A stretch of 53,313 nt of DNA from DAOTVS01 sp034436375 (GTDB lineage: Bacteria; Chloroflexota; Anaerolineae; SpSt-313). Shown piece after piece: positions 31,175 through 38,515 of the stretch. The notes under the pieces were generated by a model, which searched no databases, was not told the DNA's origin, and saw only the letters and a list, made by a program, of their open reading frames with translations. How positions within the stretch are numbered: position 1 is the stretch's first letter; the number at the start of each line of letters is the position of its first letter. The position numbers were made by a program, and so were the translations under genes. The stretch covers positions 1 through 53,313 of the forward strand of contig DAOTVS010000286.1 of NCBI GenBank assembly GCA_034436375.1, written 5' to 3'.

Positions 31175-33328
31175 ATGCTTACGCACGAGGAGTTGCGATC
31201 GTGGTATGGCTGGGCCGAGCTCTCCCCTGGGGACCCGATTGTGGCCGGCAGCCTGGGGCGCTGGCGGATCATCTTTCATGCCGGCTGCTATGGTATAGCG
31301 GCGGGTGGCGGCCTGAAGTTGTTGTTTCGGGCGACCAGTGATTGGCCGTCCTTTCAAGGGCGCGATCCTTACGAAGAGAATTTTCTGACGGTTTCGACCG
31401 GCGGGCGCAGCAAGCTTGCCTGGCGTTATGATCCGCGCGGCCACGTGCAGCCCTGGCCCAAAGCGGTGCTGGTAGACGTCTCGCAATGGGGCCTGGATGA
31501 AGGCGATACCGTGACCTTCTATCTGGGCGATCCTGAGGGGGGCTCGCCGGGGGTGCGCGCTCAGACTTTTTGTGAGCGCGGTTACGAGTTCCGCGTGGTT
31601 GTGGATCCCTTTGCGAGTGGGCAGTATGTGGCGGTGCCCTCACCGCGGGTGGATATCGTGAGCGGTGAGCCGGCGCGGCTGGCGCTCGTTCTGCCCTCAA
31701 CGGTCACTGGGGGCGAGACTTTTGCCCTTTCGCTGCGTGTAGAGGATCGCTGGGGCAACCTGGCAGCGGGCCCGGTGGCTGAGGTGGCTTTGAGCGGGCT
31801 GGATGAGCCGGCGGTGATAGCGGTGATGCCCGATGCCGGCGGCCTGGCGCGCGTGCACGGCCTCTTTCGAGGCGGGCCCGGCGTGCGGCGCGTGCAGGCC
31901 CGCGCAGAGCGGCTGGAGTTGGCCGCTGAGAGCAACCCTGTGCGTGTGCAAATGCCAGAGGACGGTGGCCTCTGTGCCCTGTGGGGCGAGCTGCACAGCC
32001 AGAGCGCCGGGGAAGGCGCAGACCTGGCTGCGGATTGGTTTCGCTATGCGCGCGATGCTGCGGCGTTGGATTTCTGCTCGCACCAGAGCGATGCGTCGCA
32101 GCTCAGCGCCCAGTCTTGGCAGGAATTGCAGGCGCTGGCAGCGCGCTATTACGAGCCCGGGCGCTTTGTGACGCTGCTCGGTTACCGGTGGGCGGGCAAC
32201 ACGGCTGGCGGCGGGGCGCACGCCTGTGTCTTTCGCACGGCATCGGCGCCGCTCTTCCGCTGCCGCGACACACAGGCCAATGAGGGAGATGATATCTGCT
32301 ACCCCTTGCCAGCGCTCTACGCGGCCCTGCGCGGCCGGCAGGCTTTGCTTATTGCTGGTGCGGGCTGCCCGGCGGCGAACCCCGAATTCTATGATCCTGA
32401 GCTGGACCGGTTGGTACAGGTGCACAGTGCAATGGGCGACTCGCCGTGGATGTTTGCCGAGGCGTTGGCTCGAGGCTGGCAGGTGGGCGTGGTGGCGGCG
32501 GGTGATGACGGCCAGGGGAGACCCGGGGTGAGCTACCCCGGTTTGGGCGAGCAAGTTACACGGGGCGGGCTTACCTGCGTCTATGCTACGGCGCGCACTC
32601 GCGAGGCCGTCTGGGATGCTCTACATGCGCGGCGCTGCTATGCGACTACAGGCGAACGCATCCTGTTGGCGGTGCAGGCCGATGGCCATCTGATGGGTGA
32701 GCACTATGTGGCGGGGCAGGCCCCTCGGCTGACTGTGCGTGTTTCGGGCACTGCAGAGATCGAGCAAGTGCGCATTTACCGGGGGACCGACCTGGCCTAT
32801 ACCTATCCGGAGCGCGACCCTGGCCGCACGCGTTGGCTGCGCGTGCGCTGGGGCGGGGCGCACGCCCGCGACTGGCCCCGCTGCCTGCCCTGGGATGGCA
32901 ACCTGCGCTTTGAGCGTGCCCGCATTACACAGGCAATTCCCTATGGCTTTTACTCAGCAGGGCGTGGTATTGTGCGCCAGGATGAGCAGGAGATCAGCTT
33001 CCGCTCGGTTACGGCCGGTAATGAGAACGGCCTGCTGATTGAGGTAGATGGCCAACCCGATGCCACTCTCGAGTTCCACGTGCCGCTGACCTTCTTCTCG
33101 GTTGCGCTCGCCGACCTGCCTTATGAGCGGAAGCTCGGGGGCGATGGCCTGTTTGTGCGCGTGGAGCCCTGCCCCGAGGGCAGCGGCAGGCTCGACCTGG
33201 AGCTCTTCTGGCAGGAGCCGGTGCTGCGGCCAGGGATCACGCCCTACTATGTGGTGGTGCGCCAGATGGATGGTGCGCAGGCGTGGAGCAGCCCGATTCT
33301 GGTGGAAGGGTCTGGTCAAGAACACTAA
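31175..33328 (+). CDS. DUF3604-like protein with a degenerate PHP-type site
   Basis: The product is 717 aa with no signal peptide. The region from about 270 on follows DUF3604: ALWGELHSQSAGEG, LDFCSHQSDASQ, FVTLLGYRWAGNTAGGGAH, WQVGVVAAGDDGQGRPGVSYPG, GGLTCVYATARTREAVWDALHARRCYATTGERI. In typical members the matching sites carry metal-binding His/Asp (GDLHxH, TDH, SSDSHxGRPG); here several are Gln, Ser or Gly, so metal-dependent hydrolysis may be lost. The N-terminal 250 residues look like beta-sandwich domains. The family role is poorly known. A promoter lies upstream, and a beta-helix gene follows with its own promoter. Confidence 0.7.
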   Translation: MLTHEELRSWYGWAELSPGDPIVAGSLGRWRIIFHAGCYGIAAGGGLKLLFRATSDWPSFQGRDPYEENFLTVSTGGRSKLAWRYDPRGHVQPWPKAVLVDVSQWGLDEGDTVTFYLGDPEGGSPGVRAQTFCERGYEFRVVVDPFASGQYVAVPSPRVDIVSGEPARLALVLPSTVTGGETFALSLRVEDRWGNLAAGPVAEVALSGLDEPAVIAVMPDAGGLARVHGLFRGGPGVRRVQARAERLELAAESNPVRVQMPEDGGLCALWGELHSQSAGEGADLAADWFRYARDAAALDFCSHQSDASQLSAQSWQELQALAARYYEPGRFVTLLGYRWAGNTAGGGAHACVFRTASAPLFRCRDTQANEGDDICYPLPALYAALRGRQALLIAGAGCPAANPEFYDPELDRLVQVHSAMGDSPWMFAEALARGWQVGVVAAGDDGQGRPGVSYPGLGEQVTRGGLTCVYATARTREAVWDALHARRCYATTGERILLAVQADGHLMGEHYVAGQAPRLTVRVSGTAEIEQVRIYRGTDLAYTYPERDPGRTRWLRVRWGGAHARDWPRCLPWDGNLRFERARITQAIPYGFYSAGRGIVRQDEQEISFRSVTAGNENGLLIEVDGQPDATLEFHVPLTFFSVALADLPYERKLGGDGLFVRVEPCPEGSGRLDLELFWQEPVLRPGITPYYVVVRQMDGAQAWSSPILVEGSGQEH

Positions 33329-33341
33329 TCTGATGTATAAT
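33313..33341 (+). promoter_or_regulatory. Sigma-70-type promoter for the beta-helix gene
   Basis: TGGTCA and a perfect TATAAT are separated by 17 bp. The -35 lies inside the end of the upstream gene. The -10 is about 87 nt before the GTG start. Confidence 0.55.
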
Positions 33342-33427
33342 GCACACTGAAAGCGGTGCCAAACGGCCCTTGGGCTCCGGTGGAGTTCAGGCCCGACTCC
33401 GATTCTGACGCGAAGAGGAGTGCGACC

Positions 33428-35032
33428 GTGAGAGCATGGCGATTGGGCTTGACAACGGGCGTCTTGCTTATCAGCCTCTTCCTCTGGCCTCACCCCCTGG
33501 CCCGCGCAGCGGGTCGAGGCGAAATATGGGTCGATGACAACTATTGCCCGACCTGTGCTAATGATGGGCACACATGGGGTAGCAATGCTTTCAGCTCGAT
33601 CTCCAGGGGCATCGACGCGGTCGCTCCAGGGGGGATTGTGCATGTCCTTCCCGGGCGCTATGTCGATGATGTGCGCATCGATCGTCCCTGCACCCTCTCA
33701 GCCGATCTCCTGGGCGCGCAGCTTGCGCCGCGCCTCGGCGATGCAACCCTGACCGTCGCGGCCAACAATGTGACCGTGAAGGGTCTGGAGGTCACTGGCG
33801 GCAAGCAGGCCGCCATCCTGATCGTTGGCCCCGCTTTTCAGAATGATCCCATCCACGATGTCGCCATACGCGATAATACTGTGCGCGGCGGCTATTTTGG
33901 CATTGCCGCCAACATCGACGCGGCCCGGAACTATGGCAAGTTACCGGCTGCGGGCCTGCAGATCAATGATAACACGGTCATGGGGTGTACGCGGGCGGTC
34001 TACGTCTACAACGCTCGGGCCGAGATCGTGGGTAATGCGATCTCTGACCTGGGGGCGGAGGGGATCGGCATCTACTCCTCGCAAGACAGCACCTCGACCA
34101 TCCGCGACAACCGTGTGAATGTGGATGCGGTTGATGCCTGCGCCGTCTACATTTTGGATAACTGGGCGACGAGCGTGGATGGCAATATTCTGGTGGGGTC
34201 TACCGATATCCTGACTCCGACAACGGCCTTTACACTCTATGGCTATCAGGACCTGTTGCTGGCCAACAACACGGTGGATGGCTTTTACTGGGGCGCCAGT
34301 GCCTGTACGGGGGGGTCCGCCAGGATCTTTGGCAACACTTTTCGCAATGCCGCTGCCTGGGCGCTCAACCTGGGCGCCCCGGTGACAACGACCCTGGTGA
34401 CTATCGAGGACAATATCATCAGCGGCTCCTATTGGGGCCTGAAGCTGGATGATGACGCAGGGTGGGGCCTGCAGGCGAAGGTCATGGACAATACCTTCTC
34501 CGATAATATCATCGGCGTCCAGTTGGCTGCTTCGGTGCAGGAAGGCCAGGCTGAGCTGCATGGTAACACCTTCTGTGGCAACCTGGTGGCTGGCCTGCGC
34601 AACGAGTCTGAGGCGCGGATCGATGCCTCGGACAACTGGTGGGGCGCCAGTGATGGGCCCCGGCCCTACGGCTCGGGCGACCTGGTGGAGGATGCCGGCA
34701 GAGTGCAGGTGGCGCCCTGGGCACGTATCGCGGTAAGCACTCGCCCGGTCGGTGATGGGCGGGTGGTGGTAACGGGTGCGCTCAAGGGCTCTCGCTACGA
34801 TGTGCCGAGCCGCCCTCTGACCTTTACTGTCGAGGGCGGGGTCTTTGTCGATCCTGCGGGCGCGAGCCATAGCCTGCGCGCACCTGCCCGCGGCGAGACC
34901 GCTTTTGTGGTGACGGTGCCTGCCCTGGCCGGTGAGGCGCAGGTGACTGTGGCTGGCCGGCGTGGTGAGGTCATGAGGGTCACCGTCCGCGACGGCTGCG
35001 GGCCAGGCGTCAGCGTTTCTGTGCGCAACTAA
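33428..35032 (+). CDS. Secreted right-handed parallel beta-helix protein
   Basis: The product is 534 aa. A signal peptide (about 1-29, ending PLARAAG) precedes a mature start typical of surface pectate-lyase-like proteins: IWVDDNYCPTCANDGHTWGSNAFSSISRGIDAVAPGGIVHVLPGRY. About 12 coils follow with repeated N.I....GI and DN.. patterns (PbH1/NosD type), then DNWWGASDGPRP, a frequent helix end, and a C-terminal beta-sandwich. GTG 33428 has GAGGAG upstream. It may bind or cleave polysaccharide outside the cell; catalytic residues cannot be assigned. Confidence 0.8.
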   Translation: MRAWRLGLTTGVLLISLFLWPHPLARAAGRGEIWVDDNYCPTCANDGHTWGSNAFSSISRGIDAVAPGGIVHVLPGRYVDDVRIDRPCTLSADLLGAQLAPRLGDATLTVAANNVTVKGLEVTGGKQAAILIVGPAFQNDPIHDVAIRDNTVRGGYFGIAANIDAARNYGKLPAAGLQINDNTVMGCTRAVYVYNARAEIVGNAISDLGAEGIGIYSSQDSTSTIRDNRVNVDAVDACAVYILDNWATSVDGNILVGSTDILTPTTAFTLYGYQDLLLANNTVDGFYWGASACTGGSARIFGNTFRNAAAWALNLGAPVTTTLVTIEDNIISGSYWGLKLDDDAGWGLQAKVMDNTFSDNIIGVQLAASVQEGQAELHGNTFCGNLVAGLRNESEARIDASDNWWGASDGPRPYGSGDLVEDAGRVQVAPWARIAVSTRPVGDGRVVVTGALKGSRYDVPSRPLTFTVEGGVFVDPAGASHSLRAPARGETAFVVTVPALAGEAQVTVAGRRGEVMRVTVRDGCGPGVSVSVRN

Positions 35033-35126
35033 CGGGCCTGTATCAGGCAAGTGCGTTCGGCGGCGGGGATGGAGGGCTGGGCGCTCCCCCTCATCCTCGC
35101 TTTTCGTTCTCTGGGCTCGACCAGGG

Positions 35127-35155
35127 TTGACTCGACCTGGGAGGGCACCTAGAAT
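35127..35155 (+). promoter_or_regulatory. Sigma-70-type promoter for the sugar island
   Basis: TTGACT and TAGAAT are separated by 17 bp, about 50 nt before the isomerase start. Confidence 0.7.
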
Positions 35156-35204
35156 AGTCGGCAGAGCCGGTATGGCTCACCCATCCGCAGGGAGGCGCTG
35201 GCCG

Positions 35205-36011
35205 GTGAAACTCTCCGTACAGGATAGCCTGATTCCGGGCGCCGACGTGGTGGAGCGTATGCGCACGGCGGCGCGGTTGGGGTTCGATGCCATCGAGCTG
35301 CGTAGCGCTGAGGTGCTGGCTGCGCCAGAGAATCTGTTGCGCAACATCGGTGGCCTGCCGCTGGCGGTGAGCAGCATTGTGACCAATCCTCAGCAGGACC
35401 CGGTGGTGGAAGAGCGCGAGGTGCGCGAGAGCCGGTTGAGCGCCTGGCGCGACCTCATCCGGGCCGCAGCCGACCTGGGTGCGCGTGGTATCGTTATGGT
35501 GCCCATCCGCCGGCCGCATCGTCTGCCCGATCTGACGCCCCTCTATACTTCCAGTGAGCTCGAGCTGGCCCTTCTCTATCGCATCCTTGATGTGCTGGTG
35601 CCGCAGGCCGAGCAACGGGGGGTGGCGCTCTGGCTGGAGCCACTCAACTTTTACGAGGCCATGCTTGTCACGACTCTCGGCAAGGCAACCGAGATCTGTC
35701 GGCAGGTGGGCTCGCCCGCCTTGCGCCTGATGGCCGATACCTTTCACATGAACATCATGGAGCCGGACCCCCTGGCCAGCCTGCGGGAGGCGGCTCCCTA
35801 CCTGGACCACGTGCACCTCTCCGATTCCAACCGCCGGCTTCCCGGGCAGGGGCATATCGCGTTTGGCCCTCTCCTGGCTGCCCTGCAGGAAAGCGGCTAT
35901 AACGGCTACCTGGCCCTGGAAGCCATTGTGCCCGCCGAACCGGAGCGGGAGGTGGCGGCAAGCCTGCATTATCTGCGGGGGGCAGAGGCGAGCGTCAAAC
36001 GTCGAGCGTGA
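35205..36011 (+). CDS. Sugar phosphate isomerase/epimerase (TIM barrel)
   Basis: The product is 268 aa of the AP-endonuclease-2/xylose-isomerase-like fold. Metal-ligand blocks are GVALWLEPLNFYE (Glu), LRLMADTFHMNIME (Asp, His), LDHVHLSDSNRRLPGQGHI (His) and LALEAIVP (Glu). This resembles tagatose or hydroxypyruvate/erythrulose epimerase-type sequences, but the substrate is unknown. GTG 35205 follows GGGAGG. It opens the glycoside island behind its own promoter. The C-terminal VKRRA, stop is encoded by GCGTCAAACGTCGAGCGTGA, a repeat unit. Confidence 0.85.
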   Translation: MKLSVQDSLIPGADVVERMRTAARLGFDAIELRSAEVLAAPENLLRNIGGLPLAVSSIVTNPQQDPVVEEREVRESRLSAWRDLIRAAADLGARGIVMVPIRRPHRLPDLTPLYTSSELELALLYRILDVLVPQAEQRGVALWLEPLNFYEAMLVTTLGKATEICRQVGSPALRLMADTFHMNIMEPDPLASLREAAPYLDHVHLSDSNRRLPGQGHIAFGPLLAALQESGYNGYLALEAIVPAEPEREVAASLHYLRGAEASVKRRA

Positions 36012-36111
36012 AACGTCAAACGCCATTTCCCCTGCCAGTATCCCTTCCCTCAATCCTCTGCGTCTGATCGTTTTACCCATATCCCCTTTTGTACTACAAT
36101 TCTCTTGAGCG

Positions 36112-36145
36112 TAGCTTACGGCTTACGGATTACGCATTATCCTCG
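36112..36145. repeat. Half element of CTTACGGATTACGCATTA units
   Basis: A short run of type A arm units lies directly before the CGGAGG of the dehydrogenase gene. No clear partner arm; the unit run at 35990-36026 (CGTCAAACG type) is not complementary to it. Confidence 0.6.
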
Positions 36146-36156
36146 GAGGTTTCCCC

Positions 36157-37188
36157 ATGCTAGCTGCGGTTCTCGAAGGTGTCGGCGATCTGCGTTTGCG
36201 TGATGTGCCCAAGCCCGTGCCTCAGCGGGGGCAGGTGCTGGTGCGCATCAAGGCCTGCGGCATCTGCCAGACGGATTATTCGGCGTTTACCGGGCGGCGG
36301 ATGAACTGGCAGCCGCCGATGATCATGGGTCACGAGATGGCCGGTGTGATCGAAGAGCTCGGGCCCGAGGTGGAAGGCTGGCAGGCCGGCGATGAGGTCG
36401 TCATCAGCCCCGTCATCACCTGCGGCAAGTGCCGCTGGTGCCGCCTGGGGATGAGTAATCACTGCAAGAATGGCATTGTGCTCGGCGGCGATGGGCAGGA
36501 TATCGTCTGGGATGGCGCTTTCGCCGAGTATATGGCCGCCCCGACCGAGATTCTCTATCGCAAGCCCAAACACGTCCCCTGGGAAGCCGCCTGCCTGACC
36601 GAGCCGCTGGCCGGCTCGTACAAAGGCATGATCGAGTACTCACAGCTGCGCCTGGGCGAGGATGTGGTCATCATCGGCGCGGGGGGCATGGGCCTGCTGT
36701 TGGCTGAAATTGCCGTAGCGGCCGGCGCCGGCCGGTGCATTGTGGCCGATACGGTGGATTTCCGGCTCAACAAGGCGCTGGAGCTCGGCGTGGATCACGT
36801 GATCAATGCCGGGCGCGAGGATGTGCTCAAGCGCGTCTATGAGCTGCTGGATGAGGGGCCGGATCTCGTCTTTGAGGCGGCCGGCACCCTCGACGCCGCC
36901 CGCACCGCCTTTTCCCTCATGCGCGAGGCCACGCGCATCAACATGTTTGGCGTCATCATCCCCGGCGAGATCGAGGTCTCGCCCATGCGCATCCACTGGC
37001 AGGAGACGCGCATGGATGCCTCTTTCTCCGTCACCCAGCGCGTCATGACCAAATCCATCGAGCTGATCGGCAAGGGCAAGGTGCACCCGGAAAAGATCGT
37101 CACCCACACCTTCCCCCTCAGCCAGATCCATGAGGCCATGCAGACGATGGCGACACCGGAGCGGATCAAGATCGTGATCAAACCGTAA
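36157..37188 (+). CDS. Zinc-dependent alcohol/sugar dehydrogenase (MDR) 1
   Basis: The product is 343 aa. The catalytic zinc region is KACGICQTDYSAF and GHEMAGVIEELG. The structural zinc loop is CGKCRWCRLGMSNHC. The nucleotide fold is VIIGAGGMGLLLAEIAV. It probably oxidises a secondary alcohol of a sugar or polyol with NAD(P)+, like sorbitol or threonine dehydrogenases. The ATG has GGAGG upstream. It lies between an isomerase and a UroD-like gene, which supports a carbohydrate role. Confidence 0.85.
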   Translation: MLAAVLEGVGDLRLRDVPKPVPQRGQVLVRIKACGICQTDYSAFTGRRMNWQPPMIMGHEMAGVIEELGPEVEGWQAGDEVVISPVITCGKCRWCRLGMSNHCKNGIVLGGDGQDIVWDGAFAEYMAAPTEILYRKPKHVPWEAACLTEPLAGSYKGMIEYSQLRLGEDVVIIGAGGMGLLLAEIAVAAGAGRCIVADTVDFRLNKALELGVDHVINAGREDVLKRVYELLDEGPDLVFEAAGTLDAARTAFSLMREATRINMFGVIIPGEIEVSPMRIHWQETRMDASFSVTQRVMTKSIELIGKGKVHPEKIVTHTFPLSQIHEAMQTMATPERIKIVIKP

Positions 37189-37310
37189 TGCGTAAAACGT
37201 AATCGGCAAGTTGCCATGGGCATGGTCTGAGCTGCTTCTCGCCGGTCCATTTCGACAAACGACTACCGAGGAGCCCCGCAGCTACGTCATGCTGACCTTA
37301 CGCATTACGC
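37184..37310. repeat. Palindromic intergenic element, type A, copy 8
   Basis: Left CGTAATGCGTAAAACG and right CCTTACGCATTACG are the arms. The left end supplies the TAA stop of the dehydrogenase (37186-37188) and the right end runs to the CAGGAGGAG of the next gene. The core is more diverged than in other copies. Confidence 0.75.
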
Positions 37311-37322
37311 ACAGGAGGAGCC

Positions 37323-38495
37323 ATGTTGACACCGCGCGAGAACACCGACAACCTGCTGCGAGGCAGAAAGGCCGAGCGTGTGGGTCTGATGGATAGTCCT
37401 TGGGCCGATACGATCGTCGCCTGGGTGCAGCAGGGCTACCCGACACGCATGGTCTACAAGGAGGTGGGGGAGGAGCGCTGGCGCCGCGAAGACGGCCGGA
37501 TGGAGGATGTGACGGTCGCGGGCGAGTACGAGGAGCCGGTGCCGCCCTGGGAGCATTTCGGCTATGACATGGTGGGGGTCGGCCCGTGGTTTGACCTGAT
37601 GCCCCTGCGCGACTATGAAGAGCTCGTTGCCGAGACCGATGAGTGGGACATCAAGCGCAATGGCGCCGGCGCGGCCCTCAAGTATTGGAAGCACAAGTCG
37701 GGCACACCCGAGCACATCGACTTTCGCATGGTCACGCGCGAGATCTGGGAGCGCGACTATCGCCCCTACCTGCTGCAATGGGACCCGGAGCGCGTCGATC
37801 TGCCGGAGACGCGCAAGAACCTGCAGGAGGCGGCAGCGGCGCAGCGGTGGACCCACTATGGCAACATGTTCGTGTGGGAGCTGATGCGCCAGAGCATGGG
37901 CGACATCACGATGTACGAGAGCTTGCTGCTCGACCCGGCCTGGATCCGCGACTATAACCGCGTCTATACCGATTTCTTCAAAAAGTACTTTGCCTACATC
38001 ATCGAACAGGCCGGGCGGCCCGACGGCATCTGGCTCTACGAGGACCTGGGCTATAAGAACGGCCTCTTTGCCCCGCCCCGGGTGCTGGCCGAGCTGATCT
38101 TCCCCTATTACAAGGAGATGGTCGACTTTTTCCACGGCTACGACCTGCCCGTCGTGCTGCACACCTGCGGCAGCACGGCGCAGGCCCTGCCCCTGATCGT
38201 GGAGGCGGGCTTTGACGCGGTGAATCCTATGGAGCGCAAGGCCCGGGATAACGACCCCTTTGCTTTTGCTGAGCGGTACGGCGACCGGCTGGCCTTTGTG
38301 GGTGGGCTCGATGCGCGGGTGTTCGAGTCGAACGATAAGGAGATCATCCGCCGCGAGGTGAGCGCCTATATCGAGGGCATGAAGGAGCGTGGGGCGCGCT
38401 TGATCTTCGCCTCGGACCATTCCATCTCGCCCAACACCCGCTATGAGAGCTACCTCTATGCCCTCGAGGTCTACCGGGAACACATGCTATATTGA
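37323..38495 (+). CDS. Uroporphyrinogen decarboxylase-family protein
   Basis: The product is 390 aa of COG0407 type. C-terminal blocks are GLFAPPRVLAELIFPYYKEM, VVLHTCGSTAQALPLIVEAGFDAVNPMERKA, LAFVGGLDARVF and IFASDHSISPNTRYES. These resemble the cobamide methyltransferase branch (MtaA/CmuA-like) and large uncharacterised relatives, not heme-pathway HemE. The His-x-Cys (HTC) in this branch binds zinc in methyltransferases. No corrinoid protein is encoded nearby, so the role in a sugar island is unknown. ATG 37323 has AGGAGGAG. It overlaps the next reading frame region only slightly. Confidence 0.8.
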   Translation: MLTPRENTDNLLRGRKAERVGLMDSPWADTIVAWVQQGYPTRMVYKEVGEERWRREDGRMEDVTVAGEYEEPVPPWEHFGYDMVGVGPWFDLMPLRDYEELVAETDEWDIKRNGAGAALKYWKHKSGTPEHIDFRMVTREIWERDYRPYLLQWDPERVDLPETRKNLQEAAAAQRWTHYGNMFVWELMRQSMGDITMYESLLLDPAWIRDYNRVYTDFFKKYFAYIIEQAGRPDGIWLYEDLGYKNGLFAPPRVLAELIFPYYKEMVDFFHGYDLPVVLHTCGSTAQALPLIVEAGFDAVNPMERKARDNDPFAFAERYGDRLAFVGGLDARVFESNDKEIIRREVSAYIEGMKERGARLIFASDHSISPNTRYESYLYALEVYREHMLY

Positions 38496-38515
38496 TTGAG
38501 TGGAGACAGCCGTTG

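Noticed and set aside
31175..33328. Active PHP-type phosphoesterase
   Set aside because: Most expected His/Asp ligands are substituted, so only family membership is claimed.
1369..37310. CRISPR array
   Set aside because: The short tandem units have no regular spacers of unique sequence, form palindromes, and no cas gene is present.
37323..38495. HemE of heme biosynthesis
   Set aside because: The sequence follows the methyltransferase-like UroD branch and no other heme gene is nearby.
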